Below are positions 5,891 to 7,734 of a stretch of DNA of 7,734 bases, piece after piece (within the stretch, counting starts at the first letter, position 1; each line of letters begins with the position of its first letter). A model generated the notes under the pieces. The model did not search any database. It worked only from the letters and a program-made list of their open reading frames with translations, and was not told the origin of the DNA. Position numbers and translations under genes: made by a program. The DNA lies in contig VYDD01000433.1 of NCBI GenBank assembly GCA_009843625.1, forward strand, positions 1 through 7,734, given 5' to 3'. The DNA is from Gammaproteobacteria bacterium (GTDB lineage: Bacteria; Gemmatimonadota; Gemmatimonadetes; Longimicrobiales; Gaopeijiaceae).

Positions 5891-7075
5891 TCACCCGCCA
5901 GATCCGCGCCCAAGGGCCCGGTCGAGATCTTCGAGCAGGTCTTGCGGGTCCTCGATTCCCACCGACAGCCGCACCACGCGGCCGCTTACCCCCATCTCCT
6001 CCCTGCGCTCGCGCGGTACCGACGCGTGAGTCATGAGCGCGGGCACCGAGATGAGCGACTCCACACCTCCCAGGCTTTCCGCAAGTGCGAAAATGCGCGT
6101 GCCCTCCACCAGCCGCCGCACCGCGTCTTCGGTCGGCAGGGTGACGGACACCATGCCGCTGAACCCGGTCATCTGGCGCGCGGCCAGTTCGTGCTGCGGA
6201 TGGGAGGAAAGGCCCGGATAGTGCACCTCTTCAACGGCCGGATGGGCCTCCAGGAAGCGCGCTACCGCCAGCCCGTTGGCGTTGTGTTCGCGCATGCGCA
6301 CATGGAGGGTCTTGGTGCCGCGCAGACAGAGCCAGCAGTCCATGGGGCCGGGCACCGAGCCTGTGGACTTGCGCAGGAAGCGCAGCCGTTCGTCCAGGTC
6401 GGGGTCGCGCACCGTGAGAACGCCGCCGATGATGTCGCTGTGGCCGTTGAGGTACTTGGTGGTCGAGTGCATCACGATGTCCGCGCCCGTCTCGTGCGGG
6501 CGCTGGTTGACGGGCGTCGCGAAGGTGTTGTCGACACACAGGAGAACCCCGGCATCGCGGGTCGCGTCGGCGGCCGCGCGCAGATCGCACAGGCGCATCA
6601 TGGGGTTGGTGGGGGTCTCGAGCAGGACCAGCCGCGTGTTCGGCCGGAGCGCGTCGCGGATTCGCTGCGGATCCCGCGAGTCCACGAAGGAGAAGGAGAG
6701 GCCGGCCCGGTTCAGCACCTGCGTGGCCAGCCGCGTCGTCCCGCCGTAGGTGTTCTCCTCGCAGACCACGTGGTCGCCGGCCGACAGCAGGCGCGCCGCA
6801 CAGTCGATGGCGGCCATCCCGCTCGCGAAGGCGATGCCGTGGGACCCCCCTTCCAGAGCCGCGACGTTGCGTTCGAGGGCTTCGCGGGTAGGGTTCTGGA
6901 CACGGGCGTACTCCCAGGGCCATCCCTGGTCCAGTCCCGGCTGTACATAGGTCGAGGTCTGGAAGATCGGGGGCATTATGGAGCCGGTGTGCGGCTCGGG
7001 CGCCTGTCCCCCGTGAATCGCGAGCGTCGCGAGCCGAGGTTCGGGCGATTGCGTCCCTGCAGAGGGTTGGGTCAT
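5891..7075 (-). CDS. Cystathionine gamma-synthase or gamma-lyase (PLP-dependent, Cys/Met metabolism family)
   Basis: A 394-residue cytoplasmic PLP enzyme of the Cys/Met metabolism family. Motifs in order: 'YARVQNPTREALE' (56-68), whose Tyr and Arg bind the cofactor phosphate of the neighbouring subunit; 'ASGMAAI' (84-90); 'TYGGTTR' (109-115); 'ETPTNP' (153-158); 'VDNTF' (181-185, Asp binds the PLP ring nitrogen); 'HSTTKYLNGHSD' (203-214) with the Schiff-base lysine K207; and 'SLGGVESLISVPALMTHASVP' (334-354). E339 and the absence of Cys in the YGGTTR segment fit cystathionine enzymes better than methionine gamma-lyase. Sequence alone does not separate synthase (MetB, Met synthesis) from lyase (Cys from cystathionine); the C-terminus reads closer to lyase-like 'MTHASV'. 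ATG 7075 gives a normal N-terminus; longer versions would run into the divergent mutase. Its SD is weak. A 144-nt gap separates it from the M48 gene. Confidence 0.93.
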   Translation of the reverse strand: MTQPSAGTQSPEPRLATLAIHGGQAPEPHTGSIMPPIFQTSTYVQPGLDQGWPWEYARVQNPTREALERNVAALEGGSHGIAFASGMAAIDCAARLLSAGDHVVCEENTYGGTTRLATQVLNRAGLSFSFVDSRDPQRIRDALRPNTRLVLLETPTNPMMRLCDLRAAADATRDAGVLLCVDNTFATPVNQRPHETGADIVMHSTTKYLNGHSDIIGGVLTVRDPDLDERLRFLRKSTGSVPGPMDCWLCLRGTKTLHVRMREHNANGLAVARFLEAHPAVEEVHYPGLSSHPQHELAARQMTGFSGMVSVTLPTEDAVRRLVEGTRIFALAESLGGVESLISVPALMTHASVPRERREEMGVSGRVVRLSVGIEDPQDLLEDLDRALGRGSGG

Positions 7076-7079
7076 GGAT

Positions 7080-7127
7080 CCCGAATGCGTCCGAAGGGGT
7101 TCTGGACAGCGGTCACAGGCCCGAATG
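7080..7127. repeat. 8-bp direct repeat, 40 bp apart, in the divergent intergenic region
   Basis: CCCGAATG occurs at 7080-7087 and 7120-7127 on the plus strand (CATTCGGG on the minus strand). One copy overlaps the candidate extended -10, the other the region just before the cystathionine enzyme start codon. It could be a regulator site pair or coincidence. Confidence 0.3.
7089..7107 (-). promoter_or_regulatory. Small leader hairpin of the cystathionine enzyme gene
   Basis: On the minus strand, GTCC-A-GAA-CCCC-TTC-GGAC can fold into seven base pairs with a single bulged A and a 4-nt loop. It lies between the two copies of the direct repeat, 13 nt before the start codon. No T tract follows. It is too small to resemble a SAM riboswitch. 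Confidence 0.25.
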
Positions 7128-7132
7128 TAGCA
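7124..7132 (-). promoter_or_regulatory. Candidate extended -10 for the cystathionine enzyme gene
   Basis: The minus strand reads TGC TACATT, matching the TGnTAnnnT extended -10 pattern, in the 139-nt divergent intergenic region. Transcription would start near 7117, giving a leader of about 40 nt. No convincing -35 is visible, and such a match can arise by chance. Confidence 0.3.
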
Positions 7133-7170
7133 GTCCGTGCATGAATCCGCCCGAGCACCGGGAGCGGCAA

Positions 7171-7204
7171 GGCGCCGGGCGAGTCCCGCCGCCCACCGGG
7201 GAGG
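7171..7204 (+). promoter_or_regulatory. Hairpin followed by SD of the phosphohexomutase gene
   Basis: The arms 7171-7179 and 7185-7193 pair as nine positions with one C-C mismatch around a 5-nt loop. The SD GGGGAGG (7198-7204) follows after four bases and lies ten bases before ATG 7215. In DNA this GC-rich, such a hairpin may be incidental; the SD supports the chosen start. Confidence 0.4.
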
Positions 7205-7214
7205 TTCGCCAGCC

Positions 7215-7734
7215 ATGCCAATCGTTCTTCCGCCCGATCTCATGGTGAGCGTCTCGGGTTTCCGGGGCCGGGTGGGAGATCCGCTCACGCCCGAACTGGT
7301 TACGGCGCTTGCCGCGGCGTACGGCGCATTCCTGCGCACCGAGGGCGGCGAGCGTTCCGTGATGCTGGGACGCGACTCGCGGACTTCCGGGCCCATGCTC
7401 GCGGCGGCCGCCGGGGCCGGACTGGCGTCGGTGGGGTGCGACGTGGTCGACATCGGCATCGTCCCCACCCCGACGCTCATGATGGCGGTTCGCGACGCCG
7501 GGGCGGCAGGCGGGATCGCGGTCACGGCAAGCCACAACCGGGCGGAGTGGAACGCCCTCAAGTTCTCTACCGCCGAGGGAGTGTTCCTGGACGCACCCGG
7601 GATGGCCCGATTTCGCGAGCTGCTCGCGGAGGAGATTCCGCGCGCGCCGTGGGATCGGGTCGGTGAGGTGACGCGGGACGAGGGGGCGGCGGAGCGGCAC
7701 CTGCAGGCGGTGCTGGACCTACCCTTCGTGGAGG
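7215..7734 (+). CDS. Phosphohexomutase (phosphoglucomutase/phosphomannomutase/phosphoglucosamine mutase family), 3' end beyond window
   Basis: The first 173 residues are visible and the frame is still open at the window end; a full family member has about 430-460 residues. The protein starts with 'LMVSVSGFRGRVGDPLTPE' (about 9-27), the alpha-D-phosphohexomutase domain I signature (SGxRG). It continues with 'VMLGRDSRTSGP' (49-60), 'VVDIGIVPTPTL' (77-88) and the active-site loop 'TASHNRAEWNALKF' (104-117), where S106 is the phosphorylated serine. The family moves phosphate between C1 and C6 of glucose, mannose or glucosamine, feeding cell-envelope or storage sugars. The specificity loop (usually GEXSGH or GEGNGG) lies beyond the window, so substrate cannot be assigned. 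ATG 7215 has a good SD; ATG 7242 (residue 10) is a less likely alternative. It is transcribed divergently from the cystathionine enzyme gene. Confidence 0.93.
   Translation, partial: MPIVLPPDLMVSVSGFRGRVGDPLTPELVTALAAAYGAFLRTEGGERSVMLGRDSRTSGPMLAAAAGAGLASVGCDVVDIGIVPTPTLMMAVRDAGAAGGIAVTASHNRAEWNALKFSTAEGVFLDAPGMARFRELLAEEIPRAPWDRVGEVTRDEGAAERHLQAVLDLPFVE

Noticed and set aside
4352..7144. A 930-codon open frame on the plus strand, antisense to the start of purD, the M48 gene and the cystathionine gene
   Set aside because: Its translation is Arg/Ala/Gly/His-rich with no recognisable domain. It lies opposite three genes with intact family motifs. Very high GC3 removes stops from the antisense frame.
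7076..7214. A SAM or other Met-related riboswitch upstream of the cystathionine enzyme gene
   Set aside because: The leader is only about 40-140 nt, and no multi-helix riboswitch core is visible; only one small bulged hairpin is supported.
7076..7561. A longer start for the cystathionine enzyme
   Set aside because: It would overlap the divergent phosphohexomutase gene on the opposite strand and add a low-complexity stretch not seen in the family. ATG 7075 gives the usual N-terminus.
1..7734. tRNA/rRNA genes, insertion sequences, CRISPR arrays, defence or toxin-antitoxin genes
   Set aside because: Reading both strands shows no tRNA arms, transposase motifs, spaced identical repeats or terminal inverted repeats. 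Nearly all the sequence is covered by recognisable housekeeping genes.

Overview
The window is GC-rich (roughly two thirds G+C by eye, with G or C in nearly every third codon position) and densely coded. It carries eight protein genes and no RNA gene, mobile element or CRISPR array that I can see. Seven genes lie head to tail on the minus strand. The eighth starts divergently on the plus strand at the right edge and runs out of the window. The first gene on the left, which is the last in transcription order, is also cut by the window edge. The protein styles (paired periplasmic M16 peptidases, a UPF0145 protein, an 'LMVSVSGFRG'-type phosphohexomutase, very high GC3) suggest a Gram-negative bacterium, possibly Gemmatimonadota. 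That placement is an impression and not a demonstrated fact.

Layout in minus-strand transcription order, right to left: a PLP-dependent cystathionine gamma-synthase/gamma-lyase (5891-7075); a 144-nt gap with a hairpin just before a strong Shine-Dalgarno (SD) sequence; an M48 zinc metallopeptidase (4718-5746); purD (3424-4701); a 77-nt gap holding a possible 17-codon ORF; a UPF0145/YbjQ protein (3038-3346); mutM/fpg (2165-2995); a catalytic M16 peptidase (645-2168); and an M16 protein without the zinc motif (1-648, partial). Gaps are short, and the last three genes are joined by two 4-nt ATGA stop/start overlaps. This suggests one transcription unit, at least from the M48 gene onward. The 139-nt region 7076-7214 between the cystathionine gene and the plus-strand phosphohexomutase is a divergent promoter region with a short direct repeat and two hairpins.

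Functionally this is mostly housekeeping: sulfur amino-acid metabolism, purine synthesis, oxidative DNA repair, and two layers of proteolysis (an M48 enzyme, plus an exported M16 pair probably acting as a heterodimer). The most notable point is the mutM start. The reading frame carries the full N-terminal PELPE catalytic motif, but no ATG, GTG or TTG precedes it after the in-frame stop. The codon where the initiator Met belongs is CTG, with GGAG five bases upstream. I found no convincing previously undescribed system; the other observations are regulatory-scale leads.
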